Origin: Isoetes taiwanensis
Taxonomy: Eukaryota; Streptophyta; Lycopodiopsida; Isoetales; Isoetaceae
Direction: 5' to 3'
Length of the DNA: 64,000 bases
Assembly (NCBI GenBank): GCA_021234155.1
Contig: JAJEKV010000064.1
Location: 4,650,001-4,714,000 of the forward strand
Part shown: piece by piece, positions 10,150-22,569 of the stretch
How the letters are laid out: each line of letters opens with the position of its first letter
Position numbering within the stretch: the stretch's first letter is position 1
Program-made: the position numbers and the translations under genes
The notes under the pieces: model-generated
Databases searched by the model: none
What the model was told of the DNA's origin: nothing
The model's input: only the letters and a program-made list of their open reading frames with translations

Positions 10150-12512
10150 ACTTATTTCCCCAACTTGGTTATCTACTACCATATACATGTTGTGGTTTCG
10201 ACACCACTAACCTTACTTTGCCTTCGTCCTCAAGCTCTAGTCATAACTTCCACAGGGGCAAATGCCAACCTAAGTTCCTTGTGGACATGTTTCCTCCCTA
10301 TTTATATGGAATGTGAACTAAAAGTTCTAGTATATATCCTATCTTCTTTTAGTTATGTTTTACTATTAAATGGTCCTAGTACACATATATCAACGTGGAG
10401 TTACTCCTCGGGATACACACACAATACCAAGTCCAGAGCACATCCTCCTTGGTGAGATGTTCATTGGGTGCCTACCTTGTTCATACTCCAGACTTTGGTA
10501 CATTCAACGTGTCATTCCAAACTCTCTATACTTGAAACGTTGTTTACAACAACTTTCAAGCACCTCTTCTCTCCCACTTGTCGTGTGGGTACATTACTTG
10601 CCTTCCTAACGTATCATTAGTTGAAGGTCAACTTCCCTTCATAATCTAGCTTCACTAAAGATCAAACATACCTTGCACCTTTTTGATGGTTGCGCCTGTT
10701 CCTACCAATTGTCGTCTTCTCTTGACCTTATGTAGAAATTACGTTCCACACTATCCTCTAGTCTGTTATACGGCATCTCGATGCTCCCAGCAGACATAAC
10801 ATGTGTCTGTTTCCTTAATTTATACCATGCATAATGGTCATGCATTTGACCAATGTCATTAAGCGTATCCACGTGGTTACGTGGTCTTCTTAGTCATCTA
10901 TAATCTTGCGTCTTTATTTCACGCCTCAGGAACATCAATCTCTTTACCAAACACAATGTATATGTAATTTTATAATCCATAGCTTATGGATCGATATCCT
11001 CATACACCATGACCTTCAAGGTCCCATGGCGGGGTGATTTAATATATTTATTTATTTATTTATTTATTCTCCGCCATTCCGCGAATCGTACCTCGATTCA
11101 AGTAGCAATAGTTATAAAGTGTCGGACATGCTATACCTTCACCACCATTGTGAAACCTACACTTCTAAAGTGATCTTCCTTTCATGAGCTGGGTACTTAT
11201 AATCCAGTTTCCACCTTAGCATAGTACCTCCTTAACATGGTCTATAGTAGATAATCATAAACCGCTTCTCCATCAGATATATGGTGCTATCCAGTCTCCT
11301 TCTACATTGAATAGCAATCTAGATTCAGTAATTATTAGGTCCAGTATTTCACTTGGATACCAAACATCGTCATACCAATTTTCTCGCGTATCCATCCAAA
11401 ATAGGGATATCTTAACACTCCTTATTCCCAACATTCAGCACTTCTACTTCGAGTATGAGCCCGGGACCTCCTCAGTCATCACCATCTAACAGGCTCGATG
11501 CTTCTGCCGTGGACACCATCGTCACAACTGACCTTCTGTAATACAGGACGATTGCACAGCCATAGCACTGCCGAAAAGCGACCGGGGCGGTACCAATTAC
11601 GTCGAATATATATGTCAGCTGTACCTGTGCCCTGTAAATATAGCAGTGTCTGTATGTGTGATAAGTTTACGAAAATAGCAATAGGATAAATACGTAATTC
11701 AAATGTAAGGATATCGGGACGTCTGGTAAATCTATAAACATAACCAATGAATTAATATGTGTCCTCATCTGACTGTAATCTATGCTAAAGATAGAGAGTG
11801 TGAGTGTGGAAAGATTAAAGATAATCGAAAGGAGCGAGCTATTTAAACACATAATCAAATATAATAGAAGTAGATAAGTATGTATGTCTTACACAAACTT
11901 CGGAGGGAATAACGAGACTTAGATTAGGCTATAACAAGGTTATGAATCATAAGTCATGAACAACGTCTGTCTGTACTTAATATTAAAGTATATAGGTAAG
12001 ACTGTCTGATATAGTATAATATATAGTTGTATTAAAGGATAAGTATAACTGTCAAGGACCTATTAAATACTGAGGATAGGAACATACGAGTTCTTAAAAA
12101 CTGTAACAAAAATAGGAAAACAAAAATTTGCTACAAAATTAAAGTAGGGATGGCTGTAATGAAATGAATTACAAAGTGAAGCGGGAATATAACAACAAAT
12201 AGCAGTTCTTTATATCTATACCTATCTTTAATATATAATCAGTTACCTGTATGTATAGAAGGAACGATTTCTAAAATAGATAGACTGTGAACTCGCCACC
12301 ACGAATGAAACAGTGAGACTGTTCACTTTTGACAGTCCTAACCGATGATCATGTCTATTACAAGTCATTTCAAACTTGATCACTTTGAACATGACAACGT
12401 CTGTGTGACTTATAATCCCACGCTATCTCTTTAAGGAGGGGAGACTTCCTTCCAATGTATCATGTGTGCCCTGCAACAAGAGTAGTCTTGATGCTGAGGA
12501 CAGCATCATTTT
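10150..12512. other. Internal domain of the LTR element, 3' half, no coding seen
   Basis: No domain was recognised on either strand and no long ORF exists. It includes a (TTTA)n tract at 11046-11068. The last 100 bases read as the usual leader into a polypurine tract ('gaggacagcatcatttttaagg'). Confidence 0.6.
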
Positions 12513-12526
12513 TAAGGTGGGGAGAA
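12513..12526 (+). other. Polypurine tract of the LTR element
   Basis: AAGGTGGGGAGAA lies directly before the 3' LTR and would prime plus-strand DNA synthesis. Confidence 0.85.
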
Positions 12527-14098
12527 TGTGACGTTCCACATATTTATACGCATATTTAAGTATAAATACGTGACACGTCACTATGAATAATTAATGGCAC
12601 ATTAATTATTCAAAAGCTAAGGTTAGCTATGTTAATAATTAAATTATAAAGGTGGAAACCTAACCAAAACCCTAATTCGAATTTAGGGCTTATCCTAATA
12701 TTAAAAAGGGCTAAAATACCAAATTAGCTAATATTAACCAATGTAGAACATGCCACCTGGCCCAAATCGATTGGGCAAGGTAGGGTTTCCATTTTGGACA
12801 CCCAAATTAGGGCTTTTGTGCCCCAATTCAAATTGGGAGCAATTGGGGATGGAGGAGGAGGAGCAGCAGCCAGGCGCCCTTCAGTTAGTCGAGATGGAGC
12901 AGCCCAAGACCCGATTTTGTGGTTAGTCAGTAGGTTACTTTGTTGATTTATAGCATAGCACCTCTCTGTGGTGTGTTCTCTCTCTGTTTTCTCTGTGGTT
13001 TACCTGTTAGACTAACCCTTGATTGATGGTGAGTATTCTTATCTCTAGTCTCTGTACGTGCTTTGGTTGATGGTTTAGTAGTTCTTTGCTTAGTTAGCAC
13101 TCCGGATATGGGGGATTACGGGGGGTAGAGACCTCTGAGCCCATGTATTGTAGTATGCTCCTAGATAGAGCCCTGTATTATTCCCATTAGATGCGGCCTG
13201 TGCACAAGAGCCCACCGGGTCATAGATGCTATGGACTGGCTTAGCACCAGATAAGGAACACAGTGGTGAAGTGGTTGGTGGGGTCTTTGGACGAACATAA
13301 AAGGCTTCTGAGACTCCTATAGTGAGCTAGGCCTGATAGCCGGTCACGTAGAGGGCCGGGTATGGGTCTGACACTCCCTGGGTGTAGAGGTGTGACCCGT
13401 ATGGGGCACCTTGCACTTTGAGTAGATTTAGGGCGAGTAAGTCGGGTACGGATGCGGGGGTCGCTGATGCGAGCTCGCCCATGGAGCCACTGTGATTCTG
13501 GAAGGGGACGCTTCCCTGACCTGCCTCATCAGACCGGGACTTCATGAACCCCGGAGTAGGCTCAGCAGGGTGATGCCTCGAGCCTGCGTCTCCGGAAGGC
13601 TATAGCGACGCCATAGCGTGAATTGACCCATCTGCAAAGTGTGCACAGGAGGGGCGGATGGAGTGGACAACCCTAGCCAATGTTCTATGCCAGCCAACGC
13701 CATGTCAAGATTCGGTCTGCTGATCTCTTGAGACCTAGCCGTCAGTCGATCCTCACTGGAGTCTGAGCCGGGGTAGAACCATGGGTTTGGGGTGTTTTCT
13801 TAGTTTTAGATGCATATTCTTTGCCGTTGGTATTTGGATGGATGTGCCACCCTTCGTGGTGGTTATTTATATATATGATTTATGCTGTGTGCTAACCCTT
13901 GTATTCACGCTTCCACGACGTAGGAGCCCCATTGAAGGCGTGGGCCGAATGACCCCTTCGTGTCCTTCTTTCGGGCATCATATTATAGATGGCCCGAAAT
14001 AGACGGAGGGCCCTGCTCATGGCGAGTTGGTCGCCATGGGAGGGGAAAGTCCCCGTATGTATACGGCCGAGGGTCGTATATGTTCAGGGAGCGTCACA
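12527..14098 (+). repeat. 3' LTR
   Basis: Begins TGTGACGTTCC, ends GCGTCACA, and is followed by the CTTCC duplication. Compared with the 5' LTR it shows many C-to-T and G-to-A type differences and a deletion near 13467-13472 ('gatgcgagctcgccc'). A short ORF common to both LTRs (13781-14002) is not regarded as a gene. Confidence 0.92.
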
Positions 14099-14552
<454 letters not shown>

Positions 14553-14607
14553 GAAGTGAAGTGAAGTGTATTATTTCATCTGGTGAGACAATCAGGTCTA
14601 TTAGACG

Positions 14608-15190
14608 CTAAGAAAACACAGTCTCATAATAAAAAACAAATTCATGTGACAAGCCCTCACTGGGCTTATCATCAGGCTCTCTATCCTCTCCTTCCTCAAT
14701 CATATCCTTGTTAGCTTTTAGTATTGTCTCTCGCATTTGCAACATATCTAGCAAAAAACTAGCAACTCTTGTTGCTGGTAGCTCAAAGAACATTAGGAGA
14801 TTAGGTACATCTACATCAAACCTGTCCCGTAGAGCTTGATAGGCTGGGCATCTCAAAATTGCGTGTTCCTCACCTTCGACCTCATTTGACCAACAAACTC
14901 TACATACTCTGTATTCACGGGCAATCGTGTACCATCTCCCAACCTCCACCTCAAGCTCAAGGTGGTGTGCACTCATTCTCATCCTGCATATAACGTGCCT
15001 TTTTTTTTTTTGGAAATATTTTCATTTAGATAGCCCATTTCACGCAACAGAGGGTTCATAAACTCTCTATAATGCATCATCTTCGTGCCTGGCCTACGCC
15101 ATACCCTATTCATCACTGTTTCTCTTACCCATTCCCTAATCCTGTCTTTATTACTCCCTAGATTTTCAATGCTAAGTCCCCACTTCTTCA
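14608..15190 (-). pseudogene. C-terminal zinc-knuckle region of LINE copy B
   Basis: From about 15000 the minus strand reads HVICRMRMSAHHLELEVEVGRW, here interrupted in presentation: HVICRMRMSAHHLE then VGRW. It goes on to RVCRVCWSNEVEGEEHAI and LRC, a C-x2-C-x(n)-H-x(n)-C finger. The arrangement equals that of LINE F at 28700-28900. An A-run on the sense strand (T-run at 15000-15012) puts it out of frame with the preceding SKKKK segment, a single-homopolymer frameshift. Confidence 0.75.
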
Positions 15191-15191
15191 G

Positions 15192-16190
15192 TCAGACCAT
15201 CCCATCCCCATACCACCCTTTTTCAAACGACTTCTTTTGTGCCAATCGTGGGTAACTGTCTTCATCTTGACTGCCTAACTTGCTCAAATATGTAAGAAAT
15301 TGGCATAGGGCTTCGCATTCCAGAGGAAGCATTCCGCATTCTGCCAGCATTACTTCATATGGAGTTTGTACCTTTACGCCTAGCTCTACATGTAGAAATT
15401 TCTTTTGCACTTTCTCTATTTTCTGCCATTGGTCTTGAGGCAGCCCTGGCCCCCAAACCTCACATCCATATAGAACCACTGCCTGTACTAGTGTTTTGAA
15501 AAGCATCCTCTTCAAGCTAAACTTCCATATGTTTGCTTTTGCACATTTCCTCTGCATTGCAAAGAAGGCTTTGAGCCCGCCGTTTATTCTTTGCTCCACT
15601 GTCTGATTCCACCTAAAGTGTTTGTCCACGATTAAGCCCAGGTACTTATAGGACGTCGAGATCTCAACCACGATGCCCTTATAAGTGAACTCATAGTTCT
15701 TGTCTAGCTTTGTTCCAAATATCACCACCTTGGTCTTGCTCAGGTTTACATGTAAACCCTTGGCATCACAAAAAGAAGCCAACACATCTAGGTGCTTTTG
15801 CATCCCTTCCTTACTGCGTGCAATCAGCACAATATCATCAGCATATAGCAGCAGCTGGATAACATATCCAGCAAGTGAGGTGCCACCATCGCCTAGACTG
15901 GCAACCCATTCTTCCAGTTCATCAATAAATATCCCAAATAGAGTTGGAGATAGTGGGCAACCCTGCTTAACTCCTATATTACTATCCACTTTCTCTCTAC
16001 ACTCATTCACATAAGGGAAAGAAAGTTGCACCCACACCTTTTCATATAACATTTTCACCGCATCTCTATATGCATCAGGCACATTTATTCTTTCCAGGCT
16101 GACCCATAAATTATCCCTGCACACTGTGTCAAATGCTTTGGTACAACAATCTATGAATGCAGCGAAAAGTGGCTTTCTTTTTCCCTTGAC
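15192..16190 (-). pseudogene. Reverse transcriptase domain of LINE copy B
   Basis: The minus frame enters the RT at AAFIDCCTKAFDTV (palm motif A with its aspartate). It continues through GVKQGCPLSPTLFG (motif B), LLLYADDIVLIA (catalytic YADD), NLSKTKVVIFG, YKYLGLIVD and VLYGCEVWGPG. These are ordered motifs of a LINE reverse transcriptase, which copies its own RNA at a nicked chromosomal target. The frame is open from about 16190 to 15192, and the first ATG (16124) lies inside the domain, so it is not a real start. No upstream endonuclease is present. The frame stops at 15192, short of the C-terminal domain at 14608-15000, so the protein could not be complete. Confidence 0.88.
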
Positions 16191-16195
16191 TGAGT

Positions 16196-16711
16196 AAGCA
16201 CGAATTCATTAATTAGAGAAATTTGGAATTCTCGTTTAGCATGAAATAGGTTAGCGGGTTGCCATATAGTGCAAAAACTACTACCAATTGAGTAAAAGTT
16301 GGCGTTTTTTTGCACAAATTCTGCAAATGCTTCAGTCTTATTCGGAAATATAGTTTTTACTGCTAATGCAAAGGTTCACCGCGAGTATAACGTAGTAGGA
16401 GGGAGTGTGAAAACTTCTCATAAAGAAGCTTGAACGCCGATGTTTCGAAGCTGAAAGGAGACGAAAAGAATGTGCCTTTTATTAAAACCATATGAGAGCA
16501 TTGTGTTAAAAGAAGGTACCGAGGAGCAAGGATATCACACAAAATTCAGTATTTAAAGCCATGTAATTGCTACAGAGGATCGCGGTCGCGATTATTTTTA
16601 GCATTTAACATATGGTAAAAGATATGGGTAAAGACAAAACCAAAGTTTTCGAAACAAAAGTTTTCATTGAAGGAAGTAATATACAACATAATTACTGATT
16701 GAAGGAGATAA
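16196..16711. other. Spacer with one CG palindrome
   Basis: No coding region was seen. It contains GATCGCGGTCGCGAT at 16578-16592, the same palindromic word that recurs at 20.4-22.2 kb. It may be the outer flank of the putative large element described there. Confidence 0.45.
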
Positions 16712-17104
16712 TTATTCTGATTGTGTTTCAGATACTTGATCAGGTATCACACCCATTTCATTGGCCATGCGATGGACATGCTCTCTACCCAATTCCATAG
16801 CTTGTATTGTGTCCATCTTTGAATAACCTGTGACCTCTGGAATCTGAACACCCATGGCGTTTGCGATGCGCTGCAGATGTGAATCAGGCTCCCATTCTTC
16901 ACTGTCCACTGCACTGCTCCCGCCTATAAGTTCGTTTTGCAGTAGCTCCGCAGCAGTAGCATTCTGAGGTGGATGATAGAGCTTCGCTTCTTCTTTGTGT
17001 ACGATGCTCCCGTGACCCAAGAACCTCATCTTGGTCAATGACCATGTTTGTTGGTCCGCTTCCATGTGCTTTGGGTCTGCATTTCCATGTGTTCTAACGC
17101 CCAC
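16712..17104 (-). pseudogene. Unrecognised ORF, end of the minus-strand gene set
   Basis: A 130-residue open frame, acidic and glutamine-rich, with a short internal repeat (HLQRIANAMGVQIPEVT and HRMANEMGVIPDQVS). It follows the methyltransferase-like segment in the same direction, so it is probably the C-terminal tail of the same protein. No known family was recognised. The duplicated motif 'xMANxMGVxxxxV' could be a small helical repeat. Confidence 0.35.
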
Positions 17105-17250
17105 GTATTCAAACTTATGTTCGCTTTGTCAAGAAAGGCATGTACCCATCAAGCTTCTCATTAAGTGCATGCAATTTTTGGAAAGTGGGCTCGTGGCTTC
17201 TATACTTTTTCCGTCTCTTCAAGCAAGCGCTTTGTTTCTTGCATTCTCTC

Positions 17251-18370
17251 TTAAGTAGGACTTAGCATCGAGGTTTTCCAAAATGGAACCCAACTTTGAT
17301 AGATCTGCGTGTTTTGGGTGATACCGATGTCGGGTTGAGCTGGATCGTGGTCAACATTCTCTCGCTTCGGCTCGTCCTCAAACCCATCGGCACTTGGATT
17401 GGCCATCTTATCAAGCGTTTCAAAGAACGCCCTCGAAACGGCACACTTTACCGAACTTTTCGAAAGCCACGCTCTTTTTTGCCTTGCATAAGAGCAACAC
17501 GAAGCCGCCCCAAAAGTAAAAAGAAATCCAGAACACAACCATCAGTCGGCACCAGCTGTTCAACAATATGGTAGGCATAGGAGGTTTTCAGCTGGCATTT
17601 CAATACAAGATCTCCTTCCATTGCCGCCCATTTGAATCTTGGTTTGCCTGTAAAAAGAGTCTGATATTTCTTTTTTATCTTCTCGTCGGCATCCTCATTA
17701 CCTGTTAGCGGCATTGGAGGCAATGGTGTTGACTTAGGAGCCTTGCCGTGTGGATATAGGTGAAGCTCCAACTCTGGTTGCACAGGTGCTACACGAACAT
17801 CACTCCTGTTAATGCACATATGACTAATAAAGTACTGATGTTCTTTCACCCTTCTTTTGCTCTCCCATCCCATTTCTTCATAGGAACCTAAAGATAGGTA
17901 GCCACCATACTGAATTTGCTTCCGGTGAACAAGCAATTGGGCAAATTCATCGAGCGCATGATAATGACCAAGTGATAAACTTTGGCATCCGTCATGGTAG
18001 CTATCCTTGTAAATAGATCTGTGTATTTCTTGCAATCCCATACCTTGTTTATCCCTCGGATGTCAATAAATATCAGTGTCGCATTCTCTGACACTTGGGA
18101 GGAAGTAGGGATGCCATCCTTTGTCACTGCTATGACAATATTTTTCTTTTCCTTTCTTTTTCTAGCCTCTTCTGGCTTTAGAATATTCCTGATTGGCTCC
18201 AAAAAGGCTACAGGTAGGTTACCTAGTGTATGATCCTTGTTATAGTTAGCCTTCACGTACTCTGTATCCAGATTCGATATATCCAAGATTTCTCTGCTCA
18301 TTGAAATCAGGAAAAGCCTGAAGCAATTCCTCCCAGCTATCGAAATCCTTTTGCAGCAAATTTGAGGCAT
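17251..18370 (-). pseudogene. Candidate DNA amino-methyltransferase-like region (decayed)
   Basis: Overlapping minus frames give ATLIFIDIRGINKVWD (about 18100-18050) and, further downstream, YHIVEQLVPTDGCVLDFF (about 17570-17520). The first sits where a DPPW-type catalytic motif IV would be, though here it reads DIRG. The second looks like motif I (VLDxFxGxG) of SAM-dependent N4-cytosine/N6-adenine methyltransferases. The order IV then I is that of the beta class. After VLDFF the glycine-rich loop is out of frame, and at least two frameshifts split the region. Nucleotide-binding glycines and a proper DPPW are not visible, so the call rests on weak motifs. An unrelated protein is quite possible. 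Confidence 0.3.
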
Positions 18371-18524
18371 AAGACAGAATTTCTCGCCTCATAAAAGTGA
18401 GGGTTCTGATGTCAGTTGCCCGTTGTTTGCAATCAAATCTCCCGTGATAACCTGACTGCACCTTTAAATAGGTCTTGCCTTCTATAATCTCATCGAAAGC
18501 ACCAGGACAACTCAGATTCGACAT
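18246..18524 (-). pseudogene. Unrecognised ORF in the minus-strand gene set
   Basis: A 92-residue frame beginning MSNLSCPGAFDEIIEGK, with charged helical sequence (REILSYASNLLQKDFDSW). It runs into the methyltransferase-like region with a small overlap in another frame and is probably an upstream part of the same protein separated by a frameshift. No family was recognised. Confidence 0.35.
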
Positions 18525-18758
18525 ACCTCGTAGTAACCGGAGCCGTGTCTTGTTAAAGAAGTCTTTGGATGGTTTGTCCGAAACTCACCATGATCGCCAC
18601 CGAAGTTTACGACTCACCCACTGACCGCAACTTCCATTAACTTCTTGAAAACCTTCTCATCCATAAAAATGAATTGCTTTTCATCCTTAAGCTCCTCGCG
18701 ACTTTCAAGGTGGTCGTTGCAATTTCATGGAAATCCTATGGAAGCAATTTCAAGGTCA

Positions 18759-19516
18759 TCAAGATTGCGGCCCGAACTTGGCGAGTAGAAAACAAATAAA
18801 TACCTTCCAAGCTGAAGTTTTAGCTGTCCCTATAGGTCCTTGTGGAGGGCAACCATAAGCCTTGTGCTGATGACGAAGTTGTTGCAGTTTTTCAATCAGT
18901 GGCTCTCTGTACACGGTGTTTGCAATTACTTCGTTGCATTGAATACTCAACTCTATATATTCCTTGTCTGTAAGATTTCCATTCAGCACCCTCGATCTTC
19001 TTCTAGCATATACTTTGGCAAATTCTCGTTCTTGCTTTCGAACTCGTAATTTAACCGAACAAAGGAGTTGTGCAAAGACAAAAATACTGTGGTTGCGTAA
19101 ATAATATAAAATTTCTTGCCCTTCAAATCTTCCCGATTGCTCCATGTCACCCTCCTCCCGAAAGATAGACAACCGCCAGTCAAATCTACATAACGAAAGT
19201 GTCCAAAAGATAAAGAATTAGTTACCGGTAATAGGGTCAAACGGAACGACGCCGCTAGGGGTGAGGACCTCTGTCGGGTATGTCTTGAAGCTTTTAACCG
19301 AGTTTGAACATGGTCATTTGACCGCATTCGCGGTGTCAAGTTTGCTGGTGCAGGTTCACAATCAAAAATAGAAATCTTTGTAAACCAATTAACCCCTAAG
19401 GGGTAGAACCTTTTGAACTGTTCAAGCTTCTGAGTGGTTTGCTCTGCCATCTTGCGTTCCTCTTCGGGATTGAACTTCAACTCGACTGGAATGGCAGGTG
19501 CTTGGGGCCATGTCAA
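18759..19516 (-). pseudogene. Unrecognised ORF pieces in the minus-strand gene set
   Basis: Two overlapping frames (18983-19516 and 18759-19172) appear to be parts of one protein broken by a frameshift near 19100. The first begins with a region rich in P and E (PVELKFNPEEERKMAEQ) followed by FKRFYPLGVNWFTK. The second has charged helices (RRRSRVLNGNLTDKEYIEL). There is no recognised domain. Codon-like composition and the shared direction link it to the 17.2-18.5 kb segment. Confidence 0.35.
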
Positions 19517-19536
19517 TGCTAGTTTAGAGGAGGCAT

Positions 19537-20505
19537 TCAGAATCGAGGGGGTTTGAAAACTGGCTGGGTCGGGCTATCCTCACGAGGTGTCAGATTCTTA
19601 AGGCTAATTTTGAAAGGAGGGAATTTTTTTGGAATAAATCCACCAGATGTATTGCTATCTGGGGCCTTCATAGCAATAGGAAGAGTAGGGTTAACAATAC
19701 CGGAGGGGTTTATCGTGGATTGTGGTTCTTGAGCAATTTCTTTTGGTGCTGAGGTCTCTCCCAAAGTAGCAATAGGCTTCACACTCTTTTTCTTGGCCAC
19801 GGCTCTTAGCCAATTGGTGTCCATCACGGAGGGCATCTTCTCGTCCCGAACCGCTTTCAAGGCACAAATGGAGGCTTTTGTTCAGACAAACCATTTTCGC
19901 ATGTCGAGAACCCGAGCAATATGTCTCGCTTCCCTTTATACCGATAAAGAGAGATTCATAGGATGACAACAACCAGCCATACCCCTTAGCCGACGCTTCG
20001 GACGTTTTTCCCTCGCGGGTCGGGCTTGTTCATTTTGTCGGTTGTCATCAAAGACGGGTCATAATTGCGCCATTTCAAAATGTACCCTTAAACCGCAATG
20101 CTTGTGGGTCCTCAATGCCGCATATGATGGCATCTTGCACATTGTTCTTCGTGCCTTCCCACATTGCCACCACTATGCCAACTTGTTCAACGCCCCGCCT
20201 TTTTTCCGGTCCAGTAAACAGCATGTGTCCTTTTCTGCGATCACCCTTAATGTGGGGTATAGCCCAGGCAATCTCGATACACCATTTCCTTTCATTGAAG
20301 GGGTTATAATACTGGACTGGCTCGACATCTGGTCCTCGGAAGAGAGCAAGTGCTGTAAACAAAAGCCTGTAGTGAGTGCCTGGTAGGCTGCATAATGTGG
20401 TGCAATAAAGAGGTTTAAACTACTGTAGAGAAACGCGACCGCGATCCCCGCCAAGCGCCTAAAATAGAACTCCACACAATCGCGGCCGCGACTTTTGTGT
20501 AGCAC
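19537..20505 (-). pseudogene. Unrecognised ORF pieces, start of the minus-strand gene set
   Basis: Three frames follow each other: 20075-20362 (FRGPDVEPVQYYNPFNERKW then WAIPHIKGDRRKGHM), 19691-19972 and 19537-19860 (lysine- and proline-rich, KKFPPFKISLKNLTP). The first reads like a folded domain and the last like a disordered linker. They are separated by frameshifts and stops. A CG palindrome lies at 20434-20446, inside the same stretch, and another at 20479-20492. No family was recognised. Confidence 0.35.
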
Positions 20506-20613
20506 TTAAGCACGGCAAGAAAACATCATTGTCGCAAAAATCTAATGACCTACTACACTAGTAATCGATGAACATCGCAATAAAGAAAATCTATGCTCGC
20601 CCGCATCACGTCA

Positions 20614-20840
20614 GCGATCTTGATGAGCAGCTACACTTATGAAGACCGCTATCTGGAAATTATAAAACCAATCAAGCAAGACCGCGGCCGCGATCTTGAT
20701 GAGCAGCTACACTTATGAAGAACGCTATCTAGAAATTATAAAACCTATCAAGCAAGACCGCGACCGCGATCTTGCCGAAAGCATCTATACTTATGAAAAC
20801 AATAGAAGTTTTAGTAGGCAAGATCGTGGGCCGCGATCTT
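20614..20840. repeat. 76-bp tandem repeat, three units
   Basis: The word GCGATCTTG recurs at 20614, 20690 and 20766 (period 76) and again at 20833 in a degenerate unit. Each unit contains 'agctacacttatgaag' and ends in the CG palindrome. A 91-residue plus-strand frame across the array (20696-20971) is not regarded as a gene. Confidence 0.85.
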
Positions 20841-21282
20841 GCCGAGCTGAAATGTTAGAAAATACCTTCTCGAGGGAGTCCTTAGGTGCCATGGGATCGG
20901 GCTACCGGTTCAAGCATTTAAATATGGGTTTTTTGGAGTGGGTGGGGAGCCGGAGGTCGATAGGCGCTTAGGCGCCGAATGAAATCGCTGAGTAGAAATT
21001 AGTTTTTGAATGTTTTGAGTTTCAATTTATAGAACGCGCCGTGAAATTAAATGCCCGCCCCTCATGATGGCGCGTGAAAAACGTGCCGCCCATAATGGCG
21101 CCAGACGGGCACGTAATAATTACCACGTACGGCCGCCGTATTTATTCCCCTCGACATTAATGCGGTCGCGAATATATACCCGTCCGGAAAGGCCAAGAAC
21201 CCGCATTTAAAGGTCTTTATCCACTTAGACGTCCGCGTTCAATTCGGGTCATAATTTCGACTCGACACTTTATCCTACCCAT

Positions 21283-21697
21283 AAATGCCTCCAAAATATC
21301 CGGTTACACGACGGACCAAATGACCGCAAAATTTGAATTCGAGAACAAACCAATTCGAAAGCGGGGAAAAGCCAATTCAAATTTCATTGTTTTGCAAGAT
21401 CTTCGAGGCGCCGAGCTGCGCCTAAGCCGGGCCAAGTTTGGGCAAGGATTTGCCGCTGTAATTCGCGATCCATTGAAGGCGCCGACGAGGGCGCCGATAA
21501 TCCGCTTGCAATCCGCCACTACACACTCGAATTCTGCAATCGCATCAATTCGTGGTTTCTCCCGAGGTAAAAGGCCTATTCTCGATGCATATCCTCATCA
21601 AGTGAATGACGTGATCAAGAATGCAATCAATTTCAATTATAACAAAGAACCTCCGAAGTCTCGCAGACTAACATTCACTATGTATTGCATGGATTGA
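21283..21697 (+). pseudogene. Small basic protein upstream of the DUF7869-like gene
   Basis: The best-preserved frame in the plus set. ATG at 21283 gives MPPKYPVTRRTK and then a stop. One frame away, 21320-21697 reads on with a lysine/arginine-rich N-terminal half (KPIRKRGKANSNF) and ends near YNKEPPKSRRLTFTMYCMD. The near-continuity suggests one protein of about 135 residues with a single frameshift. No family was recognised. Its basic character and position ahead of a transposase-like gene would suit a DNA-binding accessory protein, which is inference only. Confidence 0.4.
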
Positions 21698-22569
21698 TAA
21701 GATACCTCCCGATACTTTGTTGCAACTATGTAAAAATAGATGTTCTAAGCAAAAAGGCACTCGGGTGTGTTTATTATACAATGTAAACGTGTTTCAAGTA
21801 TATACTTTCTTTTCTATGTGGATGAAACTAAACATCGCTTTTATGACACTAAACACCGTGATTCTGCGGAGGTAGGAGTAATGCCTTATTCGTAAGTCAA
21901 TCGCTTAACTTTGGTGTTCCACGAGATCGCTGGTCGCGATACCTTCAACCATCTACACTTGCTATTGACCAAAGAACTCCCAGATATCGATAACTTAGAG
22001 TTGAACCCACTAGCTAGCCCTCAAATTTGATTTGCACGAAGTTCTTATTGAAACAGCTAGTGTGAATGCTTGTAACTAGCGCGACCGGCGTTCTTACCCA
22101 TGCTCGATAAGATCGCGGGTGGCGAATGTCGCGGACCATTTCTTATTTTTTAGTTCATATTTTTGTAGTGGTTTATGATCACGTTGCTTTCTCGCTCACT
22201 AGGATCGCGGCCGCTATTCACGACCTCTTGTTTGGAGGATGGCTGATGTAATTCACCAGACCGGGCCGGGGAAAAAGGTGGCGTAAGGAAGAGTCCACAA
22301 TCGAGCGCCATCACAATTCGACCGTCCCGGAGGGTATGGTTGTCGCTTTCAATTGTGAATGTTCCGATGGACAACATCGCTACCAATTCCCGAATTGGAA
22401 ATAGAAAAATGGGTGAAGCCGTGGGGACTTTTGTGTTGTGGTACAAGAAGGACATTGTTGCTCCACTAGATAGACATGAGGAAGCTTGCACCCCACCGTG
22501 TCGATAAAAAGGATAGACCGGGCAGACGGAGGGAATGAGGGGTTAGCCACTAATGAGACTAATCATGTG

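Larger units (their letters stand above)
3654..14098 (+). mobile_element. Complete LTR retrotransposon, Ty3/gypsy-like by signals
   Basis: Two long direct repeats (3654-5221 and 12527-14098) begin TGTGACG and end GCGTCACA. They are bounded by the 5-bp target duplication CTTCC at 3649-3653 and 14099-14103. A primer-binding site (5223-5235) and a polypurine tract (about 12513-12526) set the orientation as plus. The wording 'aaggtggggagaatgtgacg' before the 3' LTR is typical of plant Ty3/gypsy elements. The 7.3-kb internal part has no recognisable gag, protease, RT, RNase H or integrase, so it is non-autonomous (LARD-like) or decayed beyond recognition. It is inserted in LINE copy A. Confidence 0.93.
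20434..22215. repeat. Cluster of CG-rich palindromic motifs
   Basis: Variants of GATCGCGGYCGCGATC occur at 20434-20446, 20479-20492, about 20682-20696, about 20756-20770, about 20822-20838, 21161-21170, 21923-21942, 22111-22130 and 22203-22215, with one more at 16578-16592. Most are near-perfect palindromes and several are flanked by GCAAGA/TCTTGC. They lie mainly between the two oppositely directed gene sets, as expected of transposase-binding or promoter elements. Confidence 0.7.

Noticed and set aside
20614-20840. Possible CRISPR-like array
   Set aside because: The 76-bp units are continuous tandem repeats without unique spacers, and the window is plant-like.
22150-22491. 113-residue minus ORF between the divergent gene sets
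   Set aside because: It overlaps palindromes and runs opposite to the DUF7869-like frames; no motif.
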